Source of the DNA: Frateuria flava
Lineage (GTDB): Bacteria; Pseudomonadota; Gammaproteobacteria; Xanthomonadales; Rhodanobacteraceae
Direction of reading: 5' to 3'
Length of the DNA: 64,000 nt
Assembly (NCBI RefSeq): GCF_017837635.1
Contig: NZ_JAGJRS010000008.1
Location: forward strand, 24,525-88,524
Part shown: piece after piece, positions 9,714 to 18,952 of the stretch
Layout: each line of letters begins with the position of its first letter
Numbering within the stretch: the first letter of the stretch is position 1
The notes under the pieces: generated by a model
Told to the model about the DNA's origin: nothing
What the model saw: only the letters and a program-made list of their open reading frames with translations
The model's database searches: none
Position numbers and translations under genes: made by a program

Positions 9714-9740
9714 ACATCGTCTGGATGCGTCGAAACTTGA
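9714..9740 (-). promoter_or_regulatory. Sigma-28 promoter of the chemoreceptor-flgA genes
   Basis: Minus strand TCAAGTTT (9740-9733), 11-nt spacer, GACGATGT (9721-9714). The -35 is strong and the -10 keeps the CGAT core. Confidence 0.72.
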
Positions 9741-9767
9741 ACAAGCAACGCCTGTGCCACCCCTGGC

Positions 9768-10245
9768 TCGCCTTTCCCCGTTCACGGCGGAAGCTGCCCG
9801 GAGGGCGGATGGGGGAAGGCTTGCGGGGAGCCCGCCCGGGCATCGCGCCCAAGAGCGCCCCCATCCGCCTGTCGGCACCTTCCCCCGCGTTCGCGGGGGA
9901 AGGCTCGGGGTGGCGACCCGCGGCTCTGGTCCTTCCCCTCCGCGTTCGCGAGGGAAAGCTCGGGGTGGCGGCCTGCGGCACTGGTCCTTCCCCTCCGCGT
10001 TCGCGAGGGAAGGCTCGGGGTGGCGGCCTGCGGCACTGGTCCTTCCCCCGCGTTCGCGAGGGAAGGCTCGGGAAGGTGCCCGGAGGGCGGATGGGGGAAG
10101 GCTTGCGGGGAGCCCGCCCGGGCATCGCGCCCAAGAGCGCCCCCATCCGCCTGTCGGCACCTTCCCCCGCGTTCGCGGGGGAAGGCTCGGGGAGGCGACC
10201 CGCGGCTCTGCTCTTTCCCTCCGCGTTCGCGAGGGAAGGCCCGGC
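9768..10245. repeat. Nested array of family A palindromic repeats
   Basis: The 685-bp gap between the chemoreceptor and cheV holds no gene. A 133-bp segment at 9796-9928 is repeated almost exactly at 10078-10210 (offset 282). Between them about 2.5 tandem units of ~57 bp run from ~9926 to ~10070, each with a TTCCCCTCCGCG/CGCGAGGGAA type hairpin. Boundaries carry the family motif CCCCATCCGCCTGTCGGCAC or its complement GGAGGGCGGATGGGGGAAGG. Confidence 0.85.
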
Positions 10246-10303
10246 GGTGGGATTCCGTCCTTTGGCCTTTTGCGGTGAACGCTCGCGAGTGCGGGCCGGC
10301 ACC

Positions 10304-10330
10304 TCAAGCACACGGATGGGCGGCCGATAC
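10304..10330 (+). promoter_or_regulatory. Probable sigma-28 promoter of cheV
   Basis: TCAAGCAC (10304-10311), 11-nt spacer, GCCGATAC (10323-10330). The -10 is near perfect; the -35 has only the CAAG core. It ends 35 bp before the cheV start. Confidence 0.6.
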
Positions 10331-10365
10331 GCGGGGGCTAGTCCTTAACTTTGCTGGAGAACTGC

Positions 10366-11295
10366 ATGGCCGGCGCGCTGCTGGAAAACGTCGAACGCCA
10401 GACCCGCCTGGCCGGGCACAACCGCGTGGCGATGCTGCTGTTCCGCCTGGGCGATGAGCAGCTGTTCGGCATCAACGTGTTCAAGGTGCGCGAGGTGCTG
10501 CGCCGTCCGCCGCTGGAACGGATGCCCGGCGCGCACGCGCTGATTGCCGGCAGCTGCGACTACCGCGGGCAGACGATCCCGGTGATCGACCTGGCCGCGG
10601 CCCTGGGTTACCCGGCGCTGATCGAGGAGCCGTCGGCGCATCTGATGGTCACCGAGTTCAGCCGCACGGTGCAGGGCTTCCTGGTCTCGGACCTGAAGAA
10701 CATGGTCCATTGCGAGGGCGAATCGCTGGTCGCCCCCAGCGCCGCGCTGGGCTTCGGCCCGCGCGTCAACGCAGTAACCCGGATCAACGGCGCGCTGGTG
10801 GCGGTGGTCGACGTGGAGCACGTGCTGGCGAGCATCGATGGTGCGCCGGGCGAGCTCTCCACCCAGATGCAGCGCGCCGCCGGCGCCCACACGCTGCGCC
10901 CGCGCCGCGTGCTGGTAGCGGACGATTCGGTGGTCGCGCGGCGCCGGCTGATCAGCATCTTCCAGCAGATGAACATCGAGTGCGTGGTGGCGCAGGACGG
11001 CCGCGAGGCGCTCGACCGCCTGAACGCACTGGCCGATGGCGACCCGGAAGAGGGCGTCAACCTGGTGGTCTCCGATATCGAGATGCCGCGACTGGACGGT
11101 TACGCGCTGACCCGCGCGATCCGTGAGACGCCTACGCTGCGGCGCCTCAAGGTCGTGCTGCACAGCTCGCTGAGCGGGCTGTTCAACGAGGCGATGGTGC
11201 GCGAGGTCAACGCCGACCGCTTCATCGCCAAGTTCCAGCCGGACCTGCTGGCGCAGGCGGTGATCGACCTGCTGCCGGAAGAGGGCGAAGGCTGA
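10366..11295 (+). CDS. cheV: Chemotaxis coupling protein CheV (CheW-receiver fusion)
   Basis: 309 residues. The ATG at 10366 is chosen over TTG 10351 because TGGAGA sits between them. Residues ~15-165 form a CheW-like domain (FRLGDEQLFGINVFKVREV, quoted core GDEQLFGINVFKVREV; YRGQTIPVIDL). Residues ~180-305 form a receiver domain with DDS near the start, phospho-acceptor Asp in VVSDIEMP, and a Lys in IAKFQPD. CheV couples receptors to CheA and its phosphorylation tunes adaptation. This is notable because no cheB/cheR is in the window. A family C hairpin follows the gene. Confidence 0.95.
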   Translation: MAGALLENVERQTRLAGHNRVAMLLFRLGDEQLFGINVFKVREVLRRPPLERMPGAHALIAGSCDYRGQTIPVIDLAAALGYPALIEEPSAHLMVTEFSRTVQGFLVSDLKNMVHCEGESLVAPSAALGFGPRVNAVTRINGALVAVVDVEHVLASIDGAPGELSTQMQRAAGAHTLRPRRVLVADDSVVARRRLISIFQQMNIECVVAQDGREALDRLNALADGDPEEGVNLVVSDIEMPRLDGYALTRAIRETPTLRRLKVVLHSSLSGLFNEAMVREVNADRFIAKFQPDLLAQAVIDLLPEEGEG

Positions 11296-11303
11296 CTCCA
11301 CCT

Positions 11304-11363
11304 GTAGGAGCGCCCTCGGGCGCGACCGCCGTGCGTCCAGGTCGCGCCCAAGGGCGCTCCTAC
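11304..11363. repeat. Family C inverted repeat (GTAGGAGCGCCC...)
   Basis: Arms of 23 bp at 11304-11326 and 11341-11363 pair with one mismatch around a 14-nt loop. The element separates cheV from the flgB promoter and may terminate or stabilise the cheV transcript. Confidence 0.8.
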
Positions 11364-11459
11364 AAGGTCATCGGGTGGGTGTCGGAAATCCGACTCTGCC
11401 CGTAACCGAAAACCCGACTCAACGCGCAAAGCCAGTCACGCCAAGGCTTCGCGACCCCA

Positions 11460-11474
11460 TGGCACACAACTTGC
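11460..11474 (+). promoter_or_regulatory. Sigma-54 promoter of the flgBCDEFGHIJ operon
   Basis: TGGCACACAACTTGC gives GG (-24) and GC (-12) with exactly 10 nt between. It is close to the TGGCACG-N4-TTGCW consensus and 42 bp before flgB. Confidence 0.88.
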
Positions 11475-11516
11475 CTCCAGCCCCGTGCGGACGAACCAGC
11501 CGCGCGGAGGCAAGCG

Positions 11517-11921
11517 ATGAGCCAACCCATCGACAACCTGTTCGGCATGCACACCGGCGCCATGGCGCTGTGGCAGCGCCGTACCGAAGTGCTGGCCAGC
11601 AACCTGGCTAATGCCGACACGCCCGGGTACCTCGCCCGCGACGTCGACTTCCGCAAGGCACTGGCTGCCGCCGGCAGCAGCGGCGACGGCAGCCTGCCGC
11701 TGGCCGCACCGACCGCCGGCCAGATCGATCCGGTGGCGCAGGCGCGCGACACGCTCGCCTACCGCGTGCCGACCCAGCCGAGCATGGACGGCAACACCGT
11801 CGACGCGCAGCAGGAGCAGGCCGCCTTCGCCGCCAACAGCGTCCATTACCAGGCAAGCATGGCCTTCATCACCGCGCAGATCCGCATGCTGCGGACCGCG
11901 ATCACCGGAGGCCAGGGCTGA
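11517..11921 (+). CDS. flgB: Flagellar proximal rod protein FlgB
   Basis: 134 residues, family-typical. The N-terminal rod signature ASNLANADTPGYLARDVDF (about residues 28-46) and the C-terminal FAANSVHYQASMAFI heptad helix are both present. FlgB is exported by the flagellar type III system and polymerises into the proximal rod with FlgC and FlgF. It is the first gene after the sigma-54 promoter and overlaps flgC by one base (TGATG). Confidence 0.96.
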   Translation: MSQPIDNLFGMHTGAMALWQRRTEVLASNLANADTPGYLARDVDFRKALAAAGSSGDGSLPLAAPTAGQIDPVAQARDTLAYRVPTQPSMDGNTVDAQQEQAAFAANSVHYQASMAFITAQIRMLRTAITGGQG

Positions 11922-12343
11922 TGTCGCTGTTCAACGTCTTCAACGTCGCCGGCTCGGGCATGGCGGCGCAGTCTACCCGGCTCAACACCGTGGCCAGCAA
12001 CCTGGCCAACGCCGACAGCGTGGCCAGTTCGCCCGACGCCGCCTACCGCGCCAAGGAGCCGCTGTTCGCCGCGATCCGCAACGGCCTCAACGGCCAGCCG
12101 GCCGACGCCGGCAGCGAGGGCGTCAAGGTGCTGGGCGTGACCGAAAGCCCCAACGCCATCACCAGCCGCTACGAGCCGGGCAACCCGCTGGCCGATGCCG
12201 ACGGCTACGTCTACCAGAGCAACGTCAACCCGGTGGACGAGCTGGTCAACATGATTTCCGCCTCGCGTTCGTACCAGAACAACGTCGAGGTGATGAACAC
12301 CGCGCGCCAGCTGATGCAGAAGACGCTGGACCTCGGCAAATAA
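11921..12343 (+). CDS. flgC: Flagellar proximal rod protein FlgC
   Basis: 140 residues. The start NVAGSGMAAQSTRLNTVASN with NLANADS is the rod/hook N-terminal helix, and VDELVNMISASRSYQNNVEV (core ELVNMISASRSYQNNVEV) is the C-terminal helix that packs against it. It forms the proximal rod with FlgB. It is translationally coupled to flgB and followed by flgD 9 bp on. Confidence 0.96.
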   Translation: MSLFNVFNVAGSGMAAQSTRLNTVASNLANADSVASSPDAAYRAKEPLFAAIRNGLNGQPADAGSEGVKVLGVTESPNAITSRYEPGNPLADADGYVYQSNVNPVDELVNMISASRSYQNNVEVMNTARQLMQKTLDLGK

Positions 12344-12352
12344 GGAACGGCC

Positions 12353-12997
12353 ATGAGCGACCTCGCCATCAACTCCAACACGGCCGCCGGCGCCGCCAGC
12401 GCCCTGGGTCAGACCAAGACGCTGAGCCAGTCGGACTTCCTCAGCCTGCTGATCCAGCAGATGCGCAACCAGGATCCGACCCAGCCGATGGATTCCTCGC
12501 AGATGGTCAGCCAGCTGGCGCAGATCAACCAGGTCTCGGCCACGCAGAACCTGCAGACCTCCTTCGACGCGCTCGCGCAGTCGATGCAGGGCAACCAGTT
12601 GCTGCAGGCCTCCAGCATGGTCGGCCGCGACGTCACCGTGCCCTCGGCGGTCGGTCGCCTGCAGGGCGGCAGCCTCGATGGCGCCGTGAACGTGCCCGAC
12701 GGTGGCGGCCGCACGCTGGTGCAGATCGTCGACAACGCCGGCAACGTGGTGCGCAGCATCGACCTGGGCACGCAGACCGCGGGCCTCACCGACTTCCACT
12801 GGGACGGCACCGGCAACGACGGCCAGCCGCTGCCCCCGGGCACCTACGGCCTGGCCGCGCAGACCGGCAATGCCGCGGTGGCCACCTATGTCACCGGCAA
12901 GGTCGCCGGCGTGGGCATGACCAGCGCCGATGGCGCCTATCTCGACGTGGACGGTTTCGGCGGCGTGCTGCTGAGCCAGGTCGCGCGCGTCAACTAA
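12353..12997 (+). CDS. flgD: Flagellar hook capping protein FlgD
   Basis: 214 residues. The conserved N-terminal stretch LSQSDFLSLLIQQMRNQDP (residues ~23-41) marks the cap/scaffold family, followed by SSQMVSQLAQIN. The C-terminal half carries a FlgD Ig-like/tudor-like domain (VRSIDLGTQTAGLTDFHWDG, core TAGLTDFHWDG). FlgD caps the growing hook and is shed when FlgK arrives. AAGGA precedes the ATG. Confidence 0.95.
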   Translation: MSDLAINSNTAAGAASALGQTKTLSQSDFLSLLIQQMRNQDPTQPMDSSQMVSQLAQINQVSATQNLQTSFDALAQSMQGNQLLQASSMVGRDVTVPSAVGRLQGGSLDGAVNVPDGGGRTLVQIVDNAGNVVRSIDLGTQTAGLTDFHWDGTGNDGQPLPPGTYGLAAQTGNAAVATYVTGKVAGVGMTSADGAYLDVDGFGGVLLSQVARVN

Positions 12998-13016
12998 TTC
13001 ATCAGGGGAAACACCG

Positions 13017-14237
13017 ATGGCTTTCAATATCGCGCTGAGCGGCCTGAACGCGGCCTCCAAGGACCTCGAGGTCACCGCCAACAACATCGCCAACACCGGC
13101 ACCACCGGTTTCAAAGGCTCGCGTGCCGAGTTCGCCGAGCTGTACAACTCGGCCGGGCGCAACCTCTCGGCAACGGCCATCGGCAGCGGCGTGCGGCTGG
13201 CCGACGTGGCGCAGCAGTTCGCCGCCGGCAACGTGGAGAACACCGGCAACAGCCTGGACTTCGCGATCAGCGGCGACGGCTTCTTCACCATGCGCGACGG
13301 CAAGGGCTACTCCTACACCCGCGCCGGCGCGTTCAACCAGGACAACAACGGCTACGTGGTCAACACCTCGGGCCAGCACCTGCAGGTGTTCCCGCCGGCC
13401 GGCAACGGCTTCGACACCAGCACCATGGTCGACCTGCAGCTGACCAACGCGCAGAGCGCGGCGAAGGCGACCGGCAGCGTCCAGATGTCGCTGAATCTTC
13501 CTTCGGACGCCACCGCGCCGACCACCACGCCGTTCAGCCCGACCGACGCGCTGAGCTACAACCAGGCCACGCCGTTCACCGCCTACGATTCGCTCGGCGC
13601 CACCCACAACGGCACCGTGTACTACGTCAAGGACGCGGCGGCGAACACCTGGAACGCCTACCTGTACGTCGACGGCGTCTCTGCCGGCGCGCCGCAGACG
13701 CTTTCCTTCAACACCAGCGGCGCGCTCGCGACGCCGGCCGGCGGCAAGCTGAATTTCGGTGCGTTGGCGGTGAGCCCGGGCGCCGATCCGCTGACGCTGT
13801 CGATCGACGTCAACAAGGTCACCCAGTTCGGCAACGCCTACGCGCTGAGCTCGATCAACCAGGACGGCTACCCGAGCGGCACGCTGTCGGGCATCGACGT
13901 GTCCAGCGAAGGCGTGGTGCAGGCCAAGTATTCGAACGGCCAGGCCGTTTCGCTGGGCCAGCTTGCACTGGCCAACTTCAACAACCTGCAGGGCTTGCGC
14001 CAGCTCGACAACACCGGCTGGGCGGCCTCGTTCGATTCGGGCACGGCGATCATGGGCGTGGCGGGCCAAGGCACATTCGGCGCGGTGCAGTCGGGCGCGC
14101 TGGAAGCATCCAACACCGCCGACCTCACCGCGCAGCTGGTGAACATGATCAAGGCGCAGCGCAACTACCAGGCGAACGCGCAGGTGATCTCCACCGACGA
14201 CAAGCTGACCCAGACCATCATCAACATCCGCAACTGA
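13017..14237 (+). CDS. flgE: Flagellar hook protein FlgE
   Basis: 406 residues. It shows the axial-protein N-terminus (FNIALSGLNAASKDLEVTAN, then NNIANTGTTGFKGSRAEF), the FlgE/F/G central signature ENTGNSLDFAISGDGFF, and the C-terminal helix NTADLTAQLVNMIKAQRNYQ. FlgE builds the flexible hook outside the cell after export. AGGGG precedes the start. In-order position between flgD and flgF fits. Confidence 0.96.
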   Translation: MAFNIALSGLNAASKDLEVTANNIANTGTTGFKGSRAEFAELYNSAGRNLSATAIGSGVRLADVAQQFAAGNVENTGNSLDFAISGDGFFTMRDGKGYSYTRAGAFNQDNNGYVVNTSGQHLQVFPPAGNGFDTSTMVDLQLTNAQSAAKATGSVQMSLNLPSDATAPTTTPFSPTDALSYNQATPFTAYDSLGATHNGTVYYVKDAAANTWNAYLYVDGVSAGAPQTLSFNTSGALATPAGGKLNFGALAVSPGADPLTLSIDVNKVTQFGNAYALSSINQDGYPSGTLSGIDVSSEGVVQAKYSNGQAVSLGQLALANFNNLQGLRQLDNTGWAASFDSGTAIMGVAGQGTFGAVQSGALEASNTADLTAQLVNMIKAQRNYQANAQVISTDDKLTQTIINIRN

Positions 14238-14258
14238 CGCTGACGTCCGGAGTTCCGC

Positions 14259-14999
14259 ATGGATCGTTCGCTTTACGTCGCCATGACCGGCGCCACGCAG
14301 ATGATGCGGGCGCAGACCGAAGTGGCGCACAACCTCGCCAACGCCGACACGGTCGGCTTCAAGGCGCAGATGTCGGCTTTCCAGGCGCTGCCGGTGCAGG
14401 GCCCCGGCCTGCCCACGCGCATCAACGGCGTGGCGCAGGGCGAAGGCGTCGACCTGCGCGGTGGCGCCGAGATCCAGACCGGCCGCGAGCTGGACGTCGC
14501 GGTGCAGGGTGACGGCTGGATCGCGGTGCAGGCGGCCGACGGCAGCGAGGCCTACACCCGCGCCGGCAACCTGCAGCTCACCGCCGACGGCCTGCTGACC
14601 GATTCGCGCGGCAACCTGGTGCTCGGCGATGGCGGCCCGATCAGCCTGCCGCCGGCGACCCAGGTGTCGATCGGCAACGACGGCACCGTCTCGGTAGTGC
14701 CGACCGGCCAGGGCCCGGAAACGATCGCCTCGGTCGGCCGCCTGAAACTGGTCAACCCGCCGGCGAACCAGCTCGCGCTGGGCAGCGATGGCCTGATGCA
14801 CCTGGCCGGTGGCGCCACCGCGCCGGCCGACCCGGCGGTGGGCGTGAAGTCCGGCGTGCTCGAGTCGAGCAACGTCAACCCCTCGCAGACGCTGGTGCAG
14901 ATGATCGAGCTGTCGCGCCAGTACGAACTCCAGGTCAAGGCGATCAAGAACGCCGATGACAACGCGCAGTCGGCGACCCGCCTGCTGTCGCTCACCTAA
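14259..14999 (+). CDS. flgF: Flagellar proximal rod protein FlgF
   Basis: 246 residues. DRSLYVAMTGATQMMRAQTE at the N-terminus, NLANADTVGFKAQMSAFQ, then the central GRELDVAVQGDGWIAVQ and the C-terminal LVQMIELSRQYELQVK identify a rod protein of the FlgF type (starts with a short D-R-x-x-Y segment). FlgF forms part of the proximal rod. The gene lies 21 bp after flgE with a CGGAG ribosome site. Confidence 0.95.
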   Translation: MDRSLYVAMTGATQMMRAQTEVAHNLANADTVGFKAQMSAFQALPVQGPGLPTRINGVAQGEGVDLRGGAEIQTGRELDVAVQGDGWIAVQAADGSEAYTRAGNLQLTADGLLTDSRGNLVLGDGGPISLPPATQVSIGNDGTVSVVPTGQGPETIASVGRLKLVNPPANQLALGSDGLMHLAGGATAPADPAVGVKSGVLESSNVNPSQTLVQMIELSRQYELQVKAIKNADDNAQSATRLLSLT

Positions 15000-15017
15000 G
15001 TTTTTCAGGAGACAACC

Positions 15018-15803
15018 ATGTTCTCTTCCCTGTGGGTCGCCAAGACCGGTCTGGATGCGCAGCAGACGCGCATGGACGTGGTCTCGCACAACCTCGCCAA
15101 CGCCAACACCACCGGCTTCAAGAGCTCGCGCGCCTCGTTCCAGGACCTGGTCTACCAGAACCTGCGCCAGCCCGGCGGCCAGACCACCGAGCAGACCAAC
15201 GCCCCGTCCGGCCTGATGCTGGGCACCGGCGTGCGCGTGGTCGGCAACGAGAAGCTGTTCACCCAGGGCAACATCGAGCAGACCGGCAACTCGCTGGACC
15301 TGGCCATCCAGGGCCGCGGCTTCCTGCAGGTGACCATGCCCGACGGCACCATCGCCTACACCCGTGACGGTTCGCTGCACATGGACCAGAACGGCCAGGT
15401 GGTCACGGCCAACGGCTACGCGGTGGATCCGGCGATCACCATTCCGGCCAACGCGCAGTCGATCACCATCGGCAGCGACGGCACGGTCAGCATCACGCTG
15501 CCCGGCCAGGCCGCGCCGCAGCAAGTGGGCACCGTGCAGCTGGCGGACTTCATCAACCCGGCCGGCCTGCAGCCCAACGGCGACAACCTGTACCTGGAAA
15601 CCGCCTCGTCGGGCTCGCCGCAGATCGGCCAGCCGGGCCTGAACGGCCTGGGCACGCTGGCGCAGGGCGCGCTGGAAAGCTCGAACGTCAACGTGGTCGA
15701 GCAGATGGTCGACATGATCGAGACGCAGCGGACCTACGAGATGAACTCCAAGGCCATCTCCGCCGCCGACCAGATGCTGCAGTTCCTCACCAACAAGACC
15801 TGA
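15018..15803 (+). CDS. flgG: Flagellar distal rod protein FlgG
   Basis: 261 residues, the usual FlgG length. [40 protein letters not shown], the FlgG-specific [11 protein letters not shown] segment, [18 protein letters not shown], and C-terminal [20 protein letters not shown] are all present. FlgG makes the rigid distal rod that passes through the P and L rings encoded just downstream. CAGGAG precedes the ATG. Confidence 0.97.
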   Translation: MFSSLWVAKTGLDAQQTRMDVVSHNLANANTTGFKSSRASFQDLVYQNLRQPGGQTTEQTNAPSGLMLGTGVRVVGNEKLFTQGNIEQTGNSLDLAIQGRGFLQVTMPDGTIAYTRDGSLHMDQNGQVVTANGYAVDPAITIPANAQSITIGSDGTVSITLPGQAAPQQVGTVQLADFINPAGLQPNGDNLYLETASSGSPQIGQPGLNGLGTLAQGALESSNVNVVEQMVDMIETQRTYEMNSKAISAADQMLQFLTNKT

Positions 15804-15815
15804 GCGTAAGCCGTC

Positions 15816-16493
15816 ATGTCCCTGTTCCGCCTTTCCATCGCTGCCCTCGCGCTGGCACTGCTTGCCGGTTGCGCGGCGATGCCCGCGCGCGACGACGGCG
15901 CGTGGGCGCCGACCCCGCCGATGCAGCCGGAGATCGCCGCCGCGCCGGCCGACGGCGCGATCTACCACGACAACCAGAACATGGAGCTGTTCGCCGACGC
16001 CCGCGCGCACCGGGTGGGCGACATCCTCACCATCGTGCTGGTGGAAAGCACCCAGGCCAGCAAGAAGGCCAGCACCAGCACCAGCAAGAAGGACAAGGCC
16101 GACGTCGCCGCGCCCACGATCATGGGCAAGGACCTGACCATCAACGGCAACCCGCTCAGCGTGGGGCTGGACAGCGAACGCAACTTCGACGGCAGCGGTT
16201 CGTCCAGCCAGTCCAACCAGCTCACCGGCCAGATCACCGTCACCGTGGCGCAACGCCTGTCCAACGGCAACCTGATCGTGCGCGGCGAGAAGTGGCTGAC
16301 CATCAACCAGGGCCAGGAACTGGTGCGCATCGCCGGCATCGTGCGCCCGCAGGACATCGGCCAGGACAACACCGTGGCCTCCACCCGCGTCGCCGACGCG
16401 CGCATCAGCTACACCGGCCGCGGCACGCTGGCCGACGCGAACACGCGCGGGTGGCTCTCGCGCTTCTTCAATTCCAAGTGGATGCCGTTCTGA
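15816..16493 (+). CDS. flgH: Flagellar L-ring lipoprotein FlgH
   Basis: 225 residues with a lipoprotein signal; lipobox LLAGC puts the lipidated Cys at residue 19. The mature protein has the family core [20 protein letters not shown], quoted here whole, plus [20 protein letters not shown] and [18 protein letters not shown]. FlgH forms the L ring, the bushing of the rod in the outer membrane. The stop overlaps the ATG used for flgI (TGATG). Confidence 0.97.
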   Translation: MSLFRLSIAALALALLAGCAAMPARDDGAWAPTPPMQPEIAAAPADGAIYHDNQNMELFADARAHRVGDILTIVLVESTQASKKASTSTSKKDKADVAAPTIMGKDLTINGNPLSVGLDSERNFDGSGSSSQSNQLTGQITVTVAQRLSNGNLIVRGEKWLTINQGQELVRIAGIVRPQDIGQDNTVASTRVADARISYTGRGTLADANTRGWLSRFFNSKWMPF

Positions 16494-17788
16494 TGAACGC
16501 CATGAATTCCAGCCCCGCGCGCACTGCTCCCTCTCCCCTCCGGGGAGAGGGCTGGGGTGAGGGGTCGATTGTCGCGAGTGGCATTCGTCTGACGCGCGCT
16601 GCTTTTGCGTCTCTCAAGCGTCGCCTGCACAACCTTGTCTGCAAGAGTGGCCCCTCACCCCAACCCTCTCCGCGGAGAGGAGAGGGAGCTGGTCTGAGGC
16701 TCGCGTTCGGCCTTGCTCTTTGCCTGCTGGCCGCCCCGACTCACGCCGACAAGATCCGCGACCTCGCCTCCGTCGGCGGCGTGCGCTCCAACCAGTTGAT
16801 CGGTTACGGCCTGGTCGTGGGCCTGGACGGCTCGGGCGACCAGACCACCCAGGCCCCGTTCACCACGCAGAGCCTGGAGAACATGCTCCAGCAGTTCGGC
16901 ATTACCGTGCCGCCGAACGCGCGCCCGCAGCTCAAGAACGCCGCGGCGGTGACCATCACCGCCGAACTGCCGCCGTTCGCCAAGCCGGGCCAGGTCATCG
17001 ACGTCACCGTCGCCTCGATTGGCAATGCCAAGAGCCTGCGCGGTGGCGAGCTGCTGATGTCCCCGCTGCGCGGCGCCGACGGCAACGTCTACGCGATCGC
17101 CCAGGGCAGCGTGGTGGTTGGTGGCATCAGCGCGCAGGGCAAGAGCGGCTCCAGCGTGCAGGTCAACATTTCCGCCAGCGGGCGCATTCCCAATGGCGCC
17201 TCGGTCGAACGCAGCGTGCCCAGCTCCTTCAGCGGCGCCGGCGACCTGATGCTCAACCTCAACACCCCCGACTTCACCACCGCCGCGCGCGTCGCGCAGG
17301 CGGTCAACGCCGCCTTCGGTGCCGGCACCGCCACGCCGGTCGACGGCGGCACCATTTCCGTGCGCGGCCCGCAGGATCCGGCGCAGAAGGTCGCCTGGCT
17401 GGGCATGATCCAGAACCTGGACGTCACCCCGGGCGATGCGCCGGCACGCGTGGTGGTCAACTCGCGTACCGGCACCGTGGTGATCGGTTCGGACGTCAAG
17501 GTGACCGCCGCCGCAGTGGCGCACGGCGCGATCCAGGTCACGATTAGCGAGCAGCCGCTGGTCAGCCAGCCGCAGCCGTTCTCGCGCGGGCAGACCGCTG
17601 TGGTGCCCAGTTCCGACGTGCAGGTCAGCGAGGACGGCGCGCACATGTTCAAGTTCGGCCCCGGCGTCAGCCTGGACACGATCGTGCGCGCGGTGAACCA
17701 GGTCGGCGCCGGTCCCAGCGATCTGATCTCGATCCTGCAGGCGCTCAAGCAGGCTGGCGCGCTTCATGCAGAGCTCGTGGTGATCTAG
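16493..17788 (+). CDS. flgI: Flagellar P-ring protein FlgI with repeat-encoded N-terminal extension
   Basis: As read from ATG 16493 (overlapping the flgH stop) the product is 431 residues, about 60 longer than typical FlgI. The excess lies at the front: residues ~12-66 are encoded by a family B repeat pair (16526-16689), and only after it comes a normal hydrophobic export signal ([18 protein letters not shown]) and the mature start [20 protein letters not shown]. The rest is typical ([50 protein letters not shown]). No good ATG/GTG lies between the repeat and the signal, so either the signal peptide now has a long N-region or a rare start (e.g. CTG near 16692) is used. Confidence 0.9.
   Translation: MNAMNSSPARTAPSPLRGEGWGEGSIVASGIRLTRAAFASLKRRLHNLVCKSGPSPQPSPRRGEGAGLRLAFGLALCLLAAPTHADKIRDLASVGGVRSNQLIGYGLVVGLDGSGDQTTQAPFTTQSLENMLQQFGITVPPNARPQLKNAAAVTITAELPPFAKPGQVIDVTVASIGNAKSLRGGELLMSPLRGADGNVYAIAQGSVVVGGISAQGKSGSSVQVNISASGRIPNGASVERSVPSSFSGAGDLMLNLNTPDFTTAARVAQAVNAAFGAGTATPVDGGTISVRGPQDPAQKVAWLGMIQNLDVTPGDAPARVVVNSRTGTVVIGSDVKVTAAAVAHGAIQVTISEQPLVSQPQPFSRGQTAVVPSSDVQVSEDGAHMFKFGPGVSLDTIVRAVNQVGAGPSDLISILQALKQAGALHAELVVI
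16526..16689. repeat. Family B inverted repeat pair inside flgI
   Basis: A left copy (CCCTCTCCCCTCCGGGGAGA, then GGGCTGGGGTGAGGGG) and an inverted right copy (CCCCTCACCCCAACCCTCTC...) flank ~85 bp of unrelated sequence, total ~164 bp. It keeps the flgI frame open. Confidence 0.85.
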
Positions 17789-17805
17789 CGACACGCGACG
17801 GAAAA

Positions 17806-18903
17806 ATGACGCCCGCCAACGCCTCCCTGCCGGCACTCGACACCTGGACCGACCTGTCCGGGTTCAACCAGTTGCGCGCGCAGGCCAAGGGCGACGACCA
17901 GGCGGCGTTGCCGAAGGTCGCGAAGCAGTTCGAGGCGATCTTCACCCAGATGATGTTGAAGTCGATGCGCGAGGCGAACGCCAGCTTCGGCGACAACGAC
18001 GTCGGCGACAGCCAGCAGGGCAAGGCCTACCGCGACCTGTTCGACCAGCAGCTTTCGCTCTCGCTCTCGCAGGGCAACAACGGCCTGGGGATCGCGCGCA
18101 TGCTGGTGCGCCAGCTCGGCGGCAAGGACGCCGAGCCCAAGCCCGAACCGACCACCGACAACAAGGCGCTGCTCGCCAGCGTCGCCGCCGGCGCGCTGCC
18201 GGGGACGGCGGCCGCCAGCCTGTTCGGCCCGCTCGCGGCCGGCGCCGAGGCTGGCACCCGCGCACTGCTTCATCTGGGCGAAAGCGCCGCCGGGCAGGGC
18301 GATGGCCTGTTGCCGCTGACCGCCGATGCGAACGCAACGCAGGGTTGGCGCGCCACGCTCGGCGAACTGGCCCAGGGCGCGGTCAACGTGGTCAGCAAAT
18401 TCATTCCGGGCGACCCGGCCGGCTTCGTGCGCGCGATGGCGCCGCACGCCCAGGCCGCTGCCGACAAGCTCGGCGTCTCGGTGCGCGCGCTGCTGGCGCA
18501 GGCGGCGCTGGAGACCGGCTGGGGCAGGCACCTGCCACATCGCCACGACGGCTCCAGCAGCTTCAACCTGTTCGGCATCAAGGCCGGCGGCAGCTGGGAC
18601 GGTGACAAGGTCAGCGTGCCCACGCTCGAGTACGAAGGCGGCGTGGCGGTGCGCAAGCGCGACAACTTCCGTGCCTACGGCAATCCGTCCGAAGCCTTCG
18701 CCGACTACGCGCGCATGCTCTCCGACAACCCGCGCTACGCGCAGGCGCTGGGCAAGGGCGAGAACATCGCCGGCTTCGCCCATGCGCTGAGCCGCGGCGG
18801 CTACGCGACCGATCCGTCCTATGCCGCCAAGATCACCGCCATCGCCAATAGCCCGCAGATGCGCGAGGCGTTGGCGGCGCTGGATGCGGGGTCGTTCAAG
18901 TGA
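17806..18903 (+). CDS. flgJ: Rod-cap/peptidoglycan hydrolase FlgJ
   Basis: 365 residues, two-domain form. Residues ~30-105 are the rod-capping domain (VAKQFEAIFTQMMLKSMREA, GKAYRDLFDQQLS). Residues ~205-360 are the glucosaminidase-type hydrolase domain, with the presumed catalytic Glu in LLAQAALETGWG, then NLFGIKAGGSWDG and YADMLSDNPRY-like YARMLSDNPRYAQAL. It opens a hole in the peptidoglycan for the rod. The start follows a CGGAA site 17 bp after flgI. The gap before flgK is filled by a repeat, so flgKL may need read-through or a separate promoter. Confidence 0.96.
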   Translation: MTPANASLPALDTWTDLSGFNQLRAQAKGDDQAALPKVAKQFEAIFTQMMLKSMREANASFGDNDVGDSQQGKAYRDLFDQQLSLSLSQGNNGLGIARMLVRQLGGKDAEPKPEPTTDNKALLASVAAGALPGTAAASLFGPLAAGAEAGTRALLHLGESAAGQGDGLLPLTADANATQGWRATLGELAQGAVNVVSKFIPGDPAGFVRAMAPHAQAAADKLGVSVRALLAQAALETGWGRHLPHRHDGSSSFNLFGIKAGGSWDGDKVSVPTLEYEGGVAVRKRDNFRAYGNPSEAFADYARMLSDNPRYAQALGKGENIAGFAHALSRGGYATDPSYAAKITAIANSPQMREALAALDAGSFK

Positions 18904-18952
18904 GGTGTCAAGTTGCCGTCACAGGGGGCATGACGCATGCCTCCCCGCAAGG

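Noticed and set aside
9768..10245. CRISPR-like array
   Set aside because: Repeats are palindromic hairpin units with variable length and no regular unique spacers, and no cas gene is near.
13002..16253. Very long minus-strand open frame (over 1,000 codons) opposite flgE-flgH
   Set aside because: It is antisense to clearly conserved flagellar genes. High GC makes stops rare, and its translation is His/Arg/Val-rich with no family pattern.
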